The notes under the pieces: model-generated
What the model was told of the DNA's origin: nothing
What the model saw: only the letters and a program-made list of their open reading frames with translations
Databases searched by the model: none
Made by a program: the position numbers and the translations under genes
Shown: positions 9,701 through 17,088 of the stretch, piece after piece
Layout: the number at the start of each line of letters is the position of its first letter
How positions within the stretch are numbered: the first letter of the stretch is position 1
Origin: Ignavibacteria bacterium
GTDB taxonomy: Bacteria; Bacteroidota; Ignavibacteria; Kapaibacteriales; Kapaibacteriaceae
DNA length: 64,000 nucleotides
Direction of reading: 5' to 3'
Assembly (NCBI GenBank): GCA_016707005.1
Contig: JADJIQ010000001.1
Coordinates: 432,001-496,000, forward strand

Positions 9701-10999
9701 ACGCAGACCAATGGTGTTGCGATAACATGGAACACAAATGGTACTATAGCCAGCATCGGCGTAGCACCCGGAAAGAACATCACGTACACCTATGATGCAA
9801 TGTTCCGTGTTAAGACCATATCAGATTGGACTGGGGCAACGATCACACTTCAGCGCGATGCAAACGGGTCGATCATCGAAACACAACGCTCCGGAGCATT
9901 GACCACGCGCTATACGCGCGATGCGTCAGGAGCCTTGACGATGATCGAAGAGAGTCCAACAGTTTCGATGACGATCGCTCGTTTTGCAGATGGTAGGATC
10001 TCCTCAATTCAATCGCAAGGATATCTCGATGGACCACCGTTGGATGACGATCGTACACTGACGTATTCCTCGGCAAATACACTCATGTCGCCGATGCATC
10101 CTTCAGTAGGTCAGCTCATAACGGATGGATACGATCGAGTTGTTGGTGTCCGCAGCGGGGCCGACTCCACGATTGTTGTTCACAACGACGCACTAGGTGG
10201 TCTGACACAGTCGGTTCTGGTGAACGGACAATTGTGGGTAGTACTCTCAACTGCTCAAGACGGATTGTTTGGAATGGTGAATGTTGCCAACGGTGAGCAT
10301 CGATATTTCCACTATGATGCCAGCGGCAATGTTGTCGCAGTGAGTGATGATAACGGTACCATTGTTTCGCGATTTGCCTATGGTGCGTATGGAGAGCCCC
10401 TTGCATCGGATGGTGAGACACAGATCCCGTTTCAGTTTGGAGGTCAGCGTGGCACGTGGACGCCGGGAGCTTCACAATACGTGATGGGTACACGTGTTTA
10501 CGATGCCACAACAGGAAGATTCACCACTGAAGACCCTGTGGAACAGCTAGACCCACGTGCATTCAACGCTTATGCCTATGCATGGGGCGACCCAGTCAAC
10601 GCTCATGATGCATCGGGTGCAACGCCCGAAGCAAACCTGCCGGCACCAGACTGGCTCGAGGAGTCACGACGCAACAGTGATCGTGCAATAGCAAAGGCTG
10701 CAGCGATCAATGACATCATCCAGGCCGATGAGGCACAACGCGAGTTGGATCGTCAGGCAGAGCGTCGGGCGCGTGAAGTTCGTACTCGGACACGTCCAAG
10801 CGCAACACCTAAGCCATCAAAGCCAACAAAAACCAACAACCCACCCCCTCCAACTCCTGCACCGGTACCCACACCACCACCGGCACCTGCGCCCGCACCT
10901 GTTCCTGGTGGGAAACGAGCTCCAGCTGGCGGATCCAATCGTGGCAGCTACCTGCCCGATTGGGCGCGAGACATCCTCGAATATTTCATCGTTTTTTAA
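6752..10999 (+). CDS. large secreted RHS/YD-repeat protein
   Basis: A 1,415-residue exported protein. A signal peptide (residues 1-25, ending GTAQAG) precedes about 220 residues of immunoglobulin-like sequence. A DUF6531-type entry region follows (GDPVSPRTGTF and RFERLYDGMG near 255-290). Dozens of YD repeats (YxYDxxGRxxxxxD/T) run from about 320 to 1,210; in known RHS proteins these build a closed beta-shell. The RHS core signature is near 1,225-1,265 (GTRVYDATTGRF, then EDPVEQ). After the core only about 140 residues remain: a charged helix, a Pro-rich linker near 1,365-1,390 and a short hydrophobic tail. No toxin domain or immunity gene is recognisable and there is no T9SS tail on this protein. 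The ATG at 6752 has GGAGGGG 4 nt upstream; the in-frame extension upstream has no signal peptide. Confidence 0.88.
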   Translation: MSIIGRICLTLLLATSVMAGTAQAGELAVPSKRWSSQAIVGRQMVLRFLLTNRNSVYALGPVQWTITVRYLLTQAIMFQLAGSTFVGAGQSLEAIPELAWTPTMEGAHQVTIEANSEANITGPQTLMVNETVLASTDCTTRPALSPGNLLIATSSGSITYTAPKGCCYKVMPFMNSETFWDMTPDTEQTISDGQSVTFTMTVKGNQPMATAVGFAWRECEKGTPKGHDYIVVSPRMPPSNGDTVNGTDGPHIWTSTFGDPVSPRTGTFVLREDPDLDFGVGPLRFERLYDGMGITSGFISNLGFNWTHTYDASVVVTPTEHLVQLPGFERAAFTKVGSTYTLRSMSTNVLTLQDHQGGWLLTDATRLTQYTFNAQGMLTKIDDGAMPVYVVWNGSSLARVTDSLGHVITFTTNDQGRIITASNGTLTCTYAYSTAQELASVTSSNGFATTYAYGAIPGQITSVDRGAGVVEVSNTYDASGRITAQTDAEGRASTYTYSSSSSRYVDGAGVAEDHTWNMRGQVTSIGTGTTAMRFTYNVNNRPSMIISAGGDTTLFTWHESGRPASIRHGAGGVERWEYRQRQWNGATVWDCTTHIDEVGRRITFERDGRGWLTGIGGATRPFTYTRDTQTGLITEARSMSATTMYTYDASGHITSMRNALGATTTFITNGRGDVTKISYPDTSSVSFEYDAHGKVTKYTDEMGASTSWTYDRWGRVSSETGPGSVTTTYGIDRTGRMTRMSRAGRDAVTFDYDDAGRLTTTHVGSSIVTSREYDNAGWLSAIADAESRKELYTNNADGYITKHVARAGGMTEFQHDGRGLITDVTTPTGGAEAFRFDASGDVIDYRDASQRFSAFTYGRTGQISRWQHGPVNTVMTYDTLGRITSCRDTDGGTWNYAYNAMDLVTKRTDPSGSSTTYDYDLRGRVRSITDAQGVVTLLRRDKRGNIIEQRRASDLRHTYTYDVAGRPTSTTRSTSAYDATGTLTQTNGVAITWNTNGTIASIGVAPGKNITYTYDAMFRVKTISDWTGATITLQRDANGSIIETQRSGALTTRYTRDASGALTMIEESPTVSMTIARFADGRISSIQSQGYLDGPPLDDDRTLTYSSANTLMSPMHPSVGQLITDGYDRVVGVRSGADSTIVVHNDALGGLTQSVLVNGQLWVVLSTAQDGLFGMVNVANGEHRYFHYDASGNVVAVSDDNGTIVSRFAYGAYGEPLASDGETQIPFQFGGQRGTWTPGASQYVMGTRVYDATTGRFTTEDPVEQLDPRAFNAYAYAWGDPVNAHDASGATPEANLPAPDWLEESRRNSDRAIAKAAAINDIIQADEAQRELDRQAERRAREVRTRTRPSATPKPSKPTKTNNPPPPTPAPVPTPPPAPAPAPVPGGKRAPAGGSNRGSYLPDWARDILEYFIVF

Positions 11000-11008
11000 G
11001 GGGCAACC

Positions 11009-11464
11009 ATGAAAACCTTCATCATTCTCATCGCAGTATTCGCCACAACACTAAGTGTTTGGTCTCAGACCTACACCTACGATGCTGCTGGCCGCATTGC
11101 CAGTGTTCGATATGCTGGTGGCAAACAAACAACCTATACCTATGACGGTAGAGGCAACATCACCAAGCGTACTACTGCAACGGTGAACAGTGTTAGTGAT
11201 GAATACGAGGTGGCATCAAAAATCACACTGGCGCCCAATCCCACATCATCAACGATCATGGTACAGCTCGGCAACGTCGTCAGCGGCAACATTCCTCGAC
11301 TCATCATTACTGATGTTGCCGGGCGCACGGTTGCCGAGCAGGCCATGGCACGAGGTCAGTCATCGTCTACGCTGGATGTTCAACACCTATCATCCGGAAT
11401 GTACATTGTGACATTCGTTGATGGTATCAATGAACAGAGGAGCCCCTTGCTTATCATGCGATAG
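11009..11464 (+). CDS. mini YD-repeat protein with T9SS sorting domain
   Basis: A 151-residue secreted protein. A signal peptide (residues 1-20, ending VWSQ) is followed at once by two YD-repeat units (YTYDAAGRIASVRYAGGK and TYTYDGRGNITKR). Residues 70-151 form a T9SS type A sorting domain: LAPNPTSSTIMVQL, DVAGRTV, LSSGMYIVTF and the terminal basic-hydrophobic SPLLIMR. AAGGGGC upstream serves as ribosome site. It starts 9 nt after the large RHS gene ends, so the two are surely cotranscribed. Inference: the short YD segment may pair with the large RHS shell and bring it to the T9SS or to the surface. It could instead be the leftover end of a longer RHS gene. It overlaps the convergent methyltransferase gene by 11 bp. 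Confidence 0.85.
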   Translation: MKTFIILIAVFATTLSVWSQTYTYDAAGRIASVRYAGGKQTTYTYDGRGNITKRTTATVNSVSDEYEVASKITLAPNPTSSTIMVQLGNVVSGNIPRLIITDVAGRTVAEQAMARGQSSSTLDVQHLSSGMYIVTFVDGINEQRSPLLIMR

Positions 11465-12629
11465 GGGGCTTGTTTGAGGGCAGCTCAACCATGGACATCA
11501 ACCGTGGTGCTGCGCCCCATGCATCGATCATGATCCGAACGCGATCGGCCCATTGGTGTCGGTCGCGTTCGTTCGTATCAACAACATCCGCTCGAAGCAG
11601 AATGTTCTTTTGTGTGTGCTCCAGGGAGATGAATTCTTCCAGGCGGGCATCGTAGCCAAGAGCGCGAAGAATGTCACGTCGCACAGAGTCCGTGAGCAGA
11701 TCACCCAGACGTTCCTTGGTGATCCCGTCATCAAGGAGGGGGCGGGCATAGTCCGGAACCGACTCTTTCCGGAGTTGTTTCTGCACTTCATGGTGACAGC
11801 ACGGAGCAACGAGCATCCTCTTGGCCTTCATCGCAAGGCCCAGTGCAATTGCTTCATCGGTTGCCGTATCGCATGCATGCAGGGCGATCAGCAGATCACA
11901 TTCCTGCGTTGGAATAACATCGCCGATGCGAGCACAGGTGAACGTGGCATTTGTCAGACCAAGCTTCTGCGCAACCATTGTACAGTGGTCAACCACGTGT
12001 TGATTTGCATCAACGCCAAGCAGATGCACATCGATACCCTCGCGTTGCAGCACATACATCAGCGAGAGCGAGAGGTAGGCCTTGCCACAACCCGCATCAA
12101 CGATACGGTACGACGTCGTTTCAGAGGTGGTTGGTCGCGCCCGCTTCAAGAGGTGGTTCACCTGACGAAATTTATCGGCCATGGCCGCCTTGATCTTCCC
12201 ATCCGGTGTTGCCAGATCCAGCGCCACAAGGAGTGCTGCATCATGTTCCGGAGTGAGGATCTTTGGCTTTGTGCGGTCTGCAGCAACACCTTCCCATCGT
12301 GAGCGTGAAGGGGGCAGATGTTTCGTAGAGGTTTTTACATCGCCCCCTTTATAGGTCCTAAGGATCTGCAGATCCGCTTCCGGTGTTTGCACCAGGACCT
12401 GACGAAAGGTCTTCTCCATCCACGGCATCAGCGCCGACGATGGGTCGCCCACGATCTTCAGCGCCGGATCCGTGAACGCCTGCTTTTCCGTGAATCGTTC
12501 AATGCGGATGTTCCACCCCTCTGCCGAATTCACCCCCGACACCACTACCTTCTGCACCTCCGATCCCTTGGGAGGCTTGGAGAAGGTGGCCACAAAGGCC
12601 GAGGCAGAGGAGAGGAAAGGAGCGATCAT
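11454..12629 (-). CDS. SAM-dependent methyltransferase (Methyltransf_32 / METTL25-like)
   Basis: A 391-residue cytoplasmic protein with a poorly conserved N-terminal half and a Rossmann methyltransferase domain at about 140-345. Motif I is DAGCGKAYLSL (178-188), followed by the acidic GVDAN strand. LIALHACDTATD (247-258) and VAPCCHHEVQKQL (274-286) are characteristic of the METTL25/RRNAD1-type domain. Proteins of this class are thought to act on RNA, but the substrate is not known. The ATG lies 5 nt after a TACTTTTG element and no Shine-Dalgarno is visible, consistent with a leaderless message. The 3' end overlaps the mini YD gene tail to tail. Confidence 0.8.
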   Translation of the reverse strand: MIAPFLSSASAFVATFSKPPKGSEVQKVVVSGVNSAEGWNIRIERFTEKQAFTDPALKIVGDPSSALMPWMEKTFRQVLVQTPEADLQILRTYKGGDVKTSTKHLPPSRSRWEGVAADRTKPKILTPEHDAALLVALDLATPDGKIKAAMADKFRQVNHLLKRARPTTSETTSYRIVDAGCGKAYLSLSLMYVLQREGIDVHLLGVDANQHVVDHCTMVAQKLGLTNATFTCARIGDVIPTQECDLLIALHACDTATDEAIALGLAMKAKRMLVAPCCHHEVQKQLRKESVPDYARPLLDDGITKERLGDLLTDSVRRDILRALGYDARLEEFISLEHTQKNILLRADVVDTNERDRHQWADRVRIMIDAWGAAPRLMSMVELPSNKPPIA

Positions 12630-12634
12630 AGGAG

Positions 12635-12642
12635 CAAAAGTA
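12635..12642 (-). promoter_or_regulatory. -7 element TACTTTTG of the methyltransferase gene
   Basis: A perfect TAnnTTTG match on the minus strand, separated from the ATG at 12629 by only CTCCT. The spacing equals that at purD, implying transcription starts at or next to the start codon. Confidence 0.6.
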
Positions 12643-12648
12643 CCTCAT

Positions 12649-12838
12649 GAAATGACTTCACTCGCTACGCTCGTAGTGACAAATGACTGATGACGAATGA
12701 CCAATGACTGATGACACGAAACGGCACCCCTTCTCAGGATGAGAAGGGGTCGGGGGATGAGCCAAGGAGAAAGCCAACGAGGGGCCTAAGGGGCGAGGCC
12801 CCACCTCGCCCGTCCCGTCCTGTGCCTACCCGGAGGTA
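12649..12838. repeat. intergenic cluster of dispersed palindromic repeats
   Basis: This stretch between the methyltransferase and alaS holds only repeats. At 12649-12680 lies a copy of the ACTTCACTCGCTACGCTCGT element, also inverted at 33891-33921. At 12681-12720 are AATGACTGATGAC-type short repeats. At 12722-12761 is a palindrome CCCCTTCTC-AGGAT-GAGAAGGGG with flanking CGGCA and CGGGGGATGAG, of which a second copy lies at 33483-33530. Further on are GGGCGAG-N7-CTCGCCC and CCTACC-CGGA-GGTAGG hairpins, which could act as terminators. No coding signal is seen. Confidence 0.75.
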
Positions 12839-12877
12839 GGTTGATAACAAGCCCCTTACAAAGAACTTTCTCTGCCG

Positions 12878-12885
12878 TACTTTCG
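12878..12885 (+). promoter_or_regulatory. candidate -7 element TACTTTCG of alaS
   Basis: One mismatch from TAnnTTTG, within CCGTACTTTCG, the context also seen at other promoters here (CCGTACCTTTG). It would give a leader of about 25-30 nt before the alaS ATG at 12917. Confidence 0.35.
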
Positions 12886-12916
12886 TGGTTTCGTTCTTCC
12901 GTATCACACCGGCATC

Positions 12917-15436
12917 ATGACTTCACGACAGATCAGACAGGCGTTCCTCGACTTCTTTGCAGCACGTGGACATCGCATCGTTCCATCGGCACCGGTGGTT
13001 CCGCACGGCGATCCTACGTTGCTCTTTACCAACGCCGGGATGAATCAGTTCAAGGATGTGTTCCTCGGAACGGGGAAACGGGAGTACACACGAGCTGTTG
13101 ATACGCAGAAATGCATCCGCGTTTCGGGGAAGCACAACGACCTCGAAGAAGTGGGATACGATACGTATCACCACACGCTCTTCGAAATGCTCGGTAACTG
13201 GAGCTTCGGAGATTATTTCAAGGAAGAAGCCATCGGGTGGTCGTGGGAGTTTCTTACAAGCGAGCTTCAACTACCTAAGGACCGACTCCACGCTACGGTC
13301 TATCGCACTGATGATGAGTCCTACGAGATCTGGAAGAAGTATCTGCCGGAATCGCACATACATCGCTTTGATGAAAAGGACAATTTCTGGGAGATGGGTG
13401 ATACGGGGCCTTGTGGTCCGTGTACAGAGATCCATTTCGACCGGACGCCGGACCTGAGTGGTGGACCTCTCGTGAACGCCGGTGTGCCGGAAGTGATCGA
13501 GATCTGGAACAACGTCTTCATTCAGTACAACCGCACCAGCGATGGTACGCTGGAAGACCTGCCGTCACGTCACGTCGATACAGGCATGGGCTTTGAACGA
13601 CTCTGCGCCGTGATGCAGAAGAAGGACTCCAACTACGACACGGATGTCTTCCAACCGATCATCGCCTTCACCGAAGACCTTTGTGGCAAGAGCTATCGCA
13701 CCGAACTCGATCATCCGGATGGCGTAGCAATGCGCGTGATCGCCGATCACATTCGCACACTCTCCTTTGCCATCGCCGACGGAGCCCATCCCGGTAATGA
13801 GGGAAGGGGCTATGTACTGCGCCGCATCCTTCGCAGAGCAGCTCGCTACGCCCGCAACCTCGGTCTGACAGAGCCCGTGCTCTGGAAACACGTTGCCATC
13901 CTCTGCGAAACAATGGGCGATGTGTTCCCGGAACTCATTGCACGTCGCAGCGTTATCGAACGCATCATCAAGGCCGAAGAAGAGTCCTTCCTCGCAACAC
14001 TCGATAGGGGGCTCCTACGCTTCGATGCCGTTGATACAACCTCCGGTGTTGTCGGTGGTGCTGATGCGTTTGAGCTATACGACACGTTTGGCTTCCCGTT
14101 AGACCTCACGCAACTGATCGCACGTGAGCGTGGACTCACGGTTGACGAAGCCGGATATCTGAAACATCTTGAGGAACAGCGCACACGTTCTCGGGCAGCG
14201 CGCAAGAGTCACGCCCAGGAAGCGTCAAAACTTTCTATCGATGCGATGTCACGTTTTGTTGGGTATAACGCCACTGAGACTTCATCAGCGGTTGTTCACG
14301 CAGAAGGAAATCTCATCGTGTTGGCAGAAACTCCGTTCTATGTAGAGATGGGCGGTCAGGTAGCAGATACCGGACAGATTGTGATAGGGGGCATTCCCTT
14401 CCGCGTGGAAGACGTGCGTAAGCACGGCGACGCTATCGTGCATATCTGCGAGACGGATGTTGATGCAACAATTGGTGATGTTGCTCTAGCTCAGGTTGAT
14501 GCACCACGTCGTAAAGACATCGAACGCGAACATTCCGTAACGCACTTGCTTCACGAAGCATTGCGCAGAGTGCTCGGATCGCATGTGCAACAAGCGGGGT
14601 CGCTGGTTGCGCCGGAGCATCTTCGGTTCGACTTCGCCCACTTCGAACGTATGCGTCCCGATGAGATCCAAGCCGTTGAAGACATGGTCAACGAAAAGAT
14701 CTTTGAGTCCATTGCAATCCATACAGAAGACATGCCAATTGAAAAGGCACGCACAGTGCCTGGCGTAAAAATGTTCTTTGGTGACAAGTATGGCGATAAC
14801 GTACGCGTGGTATTCATCGATGAAAAGTTTTCCGTTGAGTTCTGCGGAGGCACACACGTGCAGAACACCAGTGAGATCGGACTCTTCAAGATCCTTGGAG
14901 AGAGCAGTGTGGCAAGCGGTGTACGTCGTCTCGAAGCAATTGCCGGACGAAGTATTCCAACATGGCTCAAGGAGCTCGATGCCAAGCGTGACATCATGTC
15001 CGATGACATGGCACGTCAGGCAGAACGCATCAAGCAGCTCGAAAAAGAACTCGCCTCTCTCAAGACTGACGAACTCAAGACCCTCATCCCATCGATCGTT
15101 TCTTCTGCCGTTTCCGTTGGCGATGTACGTGTAGCATCAGCGCGCGTAACAGTCTCCGATGCAGAACAACTTAAGGACCTCGGAGATGAACTTCGTTCAT
15201 CGCTCAAGAGCGGTGGCATTGGCCTTCTCGGCTGCGTTCTCGATGACAAGGTCCAGCTCGTCTGTGTTGTTACCGATGACCTCACCAAGACCCACAGCGC
15301 CGGCAAACTGATTGGCATCGTTGCCAAGGAACTCGGTGGCGGTGGCGGCGGTAAACCCCACATGGCCACGGCAGGGGGCAGGGACATCGCCAAACTCGAC
15401 GAAGTCCTCGCAAGCTTCCCTCGTGTAATACAGTAA
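12917..15436 (+). CDS. alaS: alanyl-tRNA synthetase
   Basis: An 839-residue class II synthetase that charges tRNA-Ala and clears mischarged Ser/Gly. The aminoacylation domain begins with the class II motif region (FFAARGHRIVPSAPVVP, TLLFTNAGMNQFK). The editing domain carries the zinc site HSVTHLLHEALR near residue 540 and FCGGTHV near 643. A coiled coil precedes the C-terminal DHHA1 domain (GGGGGGKPHMATAGG) near residue 812. Length is slightly under the E. coli protein, mainly in the linker regions, and all key motifs are intact. The TAA stop is part of the first unit of the GTAACCCC array that follows. Confidence 0.98.
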   Translation: MTSRQIRQAFLDFFAARGHRIVPSAPVVPHGDPTLLFTNAGMNQFKDVFLGTGKREYTRAVDTQKCIRVSGKHNDLEEVGYDTYHHTLFEMLGNWSFGDYFKEEAIGWSWEFLTSELQLPKDRLHATVYRTDDESYEIWKKYLPESHIHRFDEKDNFWEMGDTGPCGPCTEIHFDRTPDLSGGPLVNAGVPEVIEIWNNVFIQYNRTSDGTLEDLPSRHVDTGMGFERLCAVMQKKDSNYDTDVFQPIIAFTEDLCGKSYRTELDHPDGVAMRVIADHIRTLSFAIADGAHPGNEGRGYVLRRILRRAARYARNLGLTEPVLWKHVAILCETMGDVFPELIARRSVIERIIKAEEESFLATLDRGLLRFDAVDTTSGVVGGADAFELYDTFGFPLDLTQLIARERGLTVDEAGYLKHLEEQRTRSRAARKSHAQEASKLSIDAMSRFVGYNATETSSAVVHAEGNLIVLAETPFYVEMGGQVADTGQIVIGGIPFRVEDVRKHGDAIVHICETDVDATIGDVALAQVDAPRRKDIEREHSVTHLLHEALRRVLGSHVQQAGSLVAPEHLRFDFAHFERMRPDEIQAVEDMVNEKIFESIAIHTEDMPIEKARTVPGVKMFFGDKYGDNVRVVFIDEKFSVEFCGGTHVQNTSEIGLFKILGESSVASGVRRLEAIAGRSIPTWLKELDAKRDIMSDDMARQAERIKQLEKELASLKTDELKTLIPSIVSSAVSVGDVRVASARVTVSDAEQLKDLGDELRSSLKSGGIGLLGCVLDDKVQLVCVVTDDLTKTHSAGKLIGIVAKELGGGGGGKPHMATAGGRDIAKLDEVLASFPRVIQ

Positions 15437-15494
15437 CCCCGTAACCCCGTAACCCCGTAACCCCGTAACTCCGTAACCCCGTAACTCCGTAACT
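15433..15494 (+). repeat. GTAACCCC octamer array starting in the alaS stop codon
   Basis: Nearly eight head-to-tail copies of GTAACCCC or GTAACTCC. The TAA of the first unit is the stop codon of alaS. The last unit merges into the AAGGAA ribosome site of the next gene, so the array fills the whole intergenic space. Confidence 0.95.
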
Positions 15495-15505
15495 AAGGAA
15501 CAGAC

Positions 15506-15883
15506 ATGGCAAACTCATTCGAAGCAGTCGGCACGATGCACGTCGTGATGGACACGCAGCAGGTGAAGGACACCTTCAAGAAGCGTGAATTTGTGATCGA
15601 GATGCAGGATGGCAATTATCCGCAGCACATCAAGTTTCAGGTGACGCAGGATCGTTGTGCCTTGCTCGACAACTTCAAGGTTGGTCAGCAAGTAAAGGTC
15701 CTCTTCAACTTGCGGGGTCGCCCCTTCCAAAACCGTGAAGGCCAGACCGTCTACTTCACAAACCTCGAAGCATGGCGCATTGAGCCTGCAACAGGCACAG
15801 CCACACCTACAGGTGCAGATTACAGTCAGATCACGCCGGCAAGCGCTGGTGCGAAGGATGACTTTGATGATGTTCCGTTTTAA
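15506..15883 (+). CDS. DUF3127 family OB-fold-like protein
   Basis: A 125-residue soluble protein. Residues 1-95 match the DUF3127 family common in Bacteroidota (FEAVGTMHVVMDTQQVKDTF, KKREFVIEMQDG, NYPQHIKFQVTQDR, LRGRPFQNREGQTVYFTNLEAW). The predicted beta-barrel resembles single-strand nucleic-acid binding proteins. The last 30 residues are a flexible tail ending in the acidic DDFDDVPF, reminiscent of the SSB tip that recruits partner proteins. A role in DNA transactions is inference. It follows alaS after the GTAACCCC array, with AAGGAA as ribosome site. Confidence 0.85.
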   Translation: MANSFEAVGTMHVVMDTQQVKDTFKKREFVIEMQDGNYPQHIKFQVTQDRCALLDNFKVGQQVKVLFNLRGRPFQNREGQTVYFTNLEAWRIEPATGTATPTGADYSQITPASAGAKDDFDDVPF

Positions 15884-15979
15884 GGCTTTTTAAGCGGCTT
15901 CTTAAAGCGCCTTTGTAAGCGCCTTTGTAAGCGCCTTTGTAAGCGATTTCTACAAGCGCCTTCTACAAGCGTCTTCTCG
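15880..15979 (+). repeat. 12-bp array TTTGTAAGCGCC
   Basis: The array starts with degenerate copies that include the TAA stop of the DUF3127 gene (TTTTAAGGC, TTTTTAAGCGGC). It becomes exact (TTTGTAAGCGCC three times) and decays into TTCTACAAGCG units. Confidence 0.85.
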
Positions 15980-15986
15980 ATAGGGA

Positions 15987-16029
15987 TACATTTGACTACA
16001 TTGTATTACATTGTATTCAGTTGTAGTCA
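15987..16029 (+). promoter_or_regulatory. promoter and operator of the RHH/ParE module
   Basis: TACATTTG (15987-15994) matches the -7 consensus. Overlapping it is an inverted repeat TGACTACA (15993-16000) and TGTAGTCA (16022-16029). Inside are two adjacent 10-bp direct repeats ACATTGTATT (15998-16007, 16008-16017), one helical turn apart. This is the geometry expected for a cooperatively binding ribbon-helix-helix repressor, so autoregulation by the antitoxin is likely. Confidence 0.65.
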
Positions 16030-16047
16030 TTTTTCCAAGGAATCATC

Positions 16048-16320
16048 ATGCCATCAACGAGCGTCCGTCTTGATTCTGATCTTGATGCAAAATTGGCTCT
16101 TCTTGCGAGCGAGTTGGATCGAAGCAAGAGCTGGATCATTATTCAGGCACTTCGCGAGTATCTGGGCCACGCTGCGGCCGAAAGACATCGATGGGAGCAA
16201 ACGCGCGAAGCTTTGGAATCCGTTTCTAAGGGTCGAGTGGTGCCAGCTGAAGATGTACACACATGGCTTCGAAGTGGCGCTAGTGATTCAGGGACGCTCT
16301 TGCCTCGAGATTCCAGGTGA
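16048..16320 (+). CDS. ribbon-helix-helix (CopG-like) antitoxin
   Basis: A 90-residue protein with an N-terminal ribbon-helix-helix DNA-binding domain (TSVRLDSDLDAKLALLASEL, then DRSKSWIIIQALREYL, residues 3-40). A charged helical C-terminus would wrap the toxin. Its stop overlaps the GTG start of the toxin gene as GTGA, the usual antitoxin-first order. Ribosome site AAGGAA. It should repress its own operon at the repeats just upstream. Confidence 0.88.
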   Translation: MPSTSVRLDSDLDAKLALLASELDRSKSWIIIQALREYLGHAAAERHRWEQTREALESVSKGRVVPAEDVHTWLRSGASDSGTLLPRDSR

Positions 16321-16610
16321 AGTGCGTCTACACCCACGAGGCGGTCGTTGATTTAGAGCGTATCCGGATATTTCTCATCGAGCACTATTCCGAGAGTTAC
16401 AGCAGTATCATCGAAGAATTGATCGAGCGAGTTGCGAAGCTCGAGGAATTTCCACGACTAGGGTCCCGACTTGTTTCATCACCTATAGCGTTAGAGTTAC
16501 GAGAGATCGTCATTGGCTCATACGTTGTTCGATATCTCATACTCGATCAAACTGTAAGTATTCTTCGAGTATGGTATGGTAAGGAAGATCGATCGGGTAT
16601 TGAGAGTTAA
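16317..16610 (+). CDS. ParE/RelE-superfamily toxin
   Basis: A 97-residue protein with the ParE/RelE fold signature: an N-terminal strand (VYTHEAVVDLERIRIFLIEH), two helices (ELIERVAKLEEFPRLGSR), then the sheet (LREIVIGSYVVRYLI, then VSILRVWYGKED). ParE-type relatives poison DNA gyrase and RelE-type relatives cleave mRNA; the sequence does not decide between them. The GTG start is set by the 4-bp overlap with the antitoxin. The 3' end overlaps the convergent GyrI-like gene by 4 bp. Confidence 0.87.
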   Translation: MKCVYTHEAVVDLERIRIFLIEHYSESYSSIIEELIERVAKLEEFPRLGSRLVSSPIALELREIVIGSYVVRYLILDQTVSILRVWYGKEDRSGIES

Positions 16611-17068
16611 CACAGAACTCGATTGAGTTCAGTCTGAAACTGGCTCGGGTCTTGCGTGTCTGCCGGACCAACCACATATCGTTCCCAGAACGTTGAGCCG
16701 AACTCATAGCTCGCTTCATCAACCGCTGTCATGAATTCTTGCCAGGCATCGCCAAGACCTTCATATGGTCCATGGTAGATGGTTCGAACAACGCGGCAGG
16801 CAGGGAGTTTGCTTACCTTGACACGTCCGGTCTCTTGTAAAGCGCCATCAATGGGCACGCCGATCTCAAAGTCAAACGTATCCGTTGGCATACGATGATG
16901 ATATGAGAAGAGGGGGCCTGTTGGTCCGATCCCCTGAGCACCTAATGTTGAATACAGTTCAACGATAGCAGGATCCATTTCTTCCTGCATTTCCGTTCTT
17001 GGGATAACAAGATGGATGGACGCTGTGACTTGTTCATCCATGGTTGCAAGCGTTGGAGTTGTATTCAT
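16607..17068 (-). CDS. GyrI-like / effector-binding domain protein
   Basis: A 153-residue stand-alone effector-binding domain of the GyrI-like/AraC-E-bind family. Visible features are the first half-repeat (TASIHLVIPRTEMQEEM, GIGPTGPLFSYHHR) and the second (RVKVSKLPACRVVRTIYHGP, YEGLGDAWQEFMTAV, WERYVVGPADTQDPSQFQTE). There is no DNA-binding domain. Relatives bind small hydrophobic compounds, and E. coli GyrI inhibits gyrase. It sits tail to tail against a ParE-like toxin, which is suggestive but may be chance. Only 20 bp separate it from the divergent DUF1801 gene. Confidence 0.8.
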   Translation of the reverse strand: MNTTPTLATMDEQVTASIHLVIPRTEMQEEMDPAIVELYSTLGAQGIGPTGPLFSYHHRMPTDTFDFEIGVPIDGALQETGRVKVSKLPACRVVRTIYHGPYEGLGDAWQEFMTAVDEASYEFGSTFWERYVVGPADTQDPSQFQTELNRVLC

Positions 17069-17088
17069 GTTGTTGTTATTATCGTGAG

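Noticed and set aside
10846..10999. C-terminal toxin domain on the RHS protein
   Set aside because: After the core there is only a Pro-rich linker and a short tail, with no nuclease, deaminase or other toxin motif and no immunity gene.
11553..12302. 249-codon open frame antisense to the methyltransferase
   Set aside because: The minus-strand protein has clear motifs; this frame does not.
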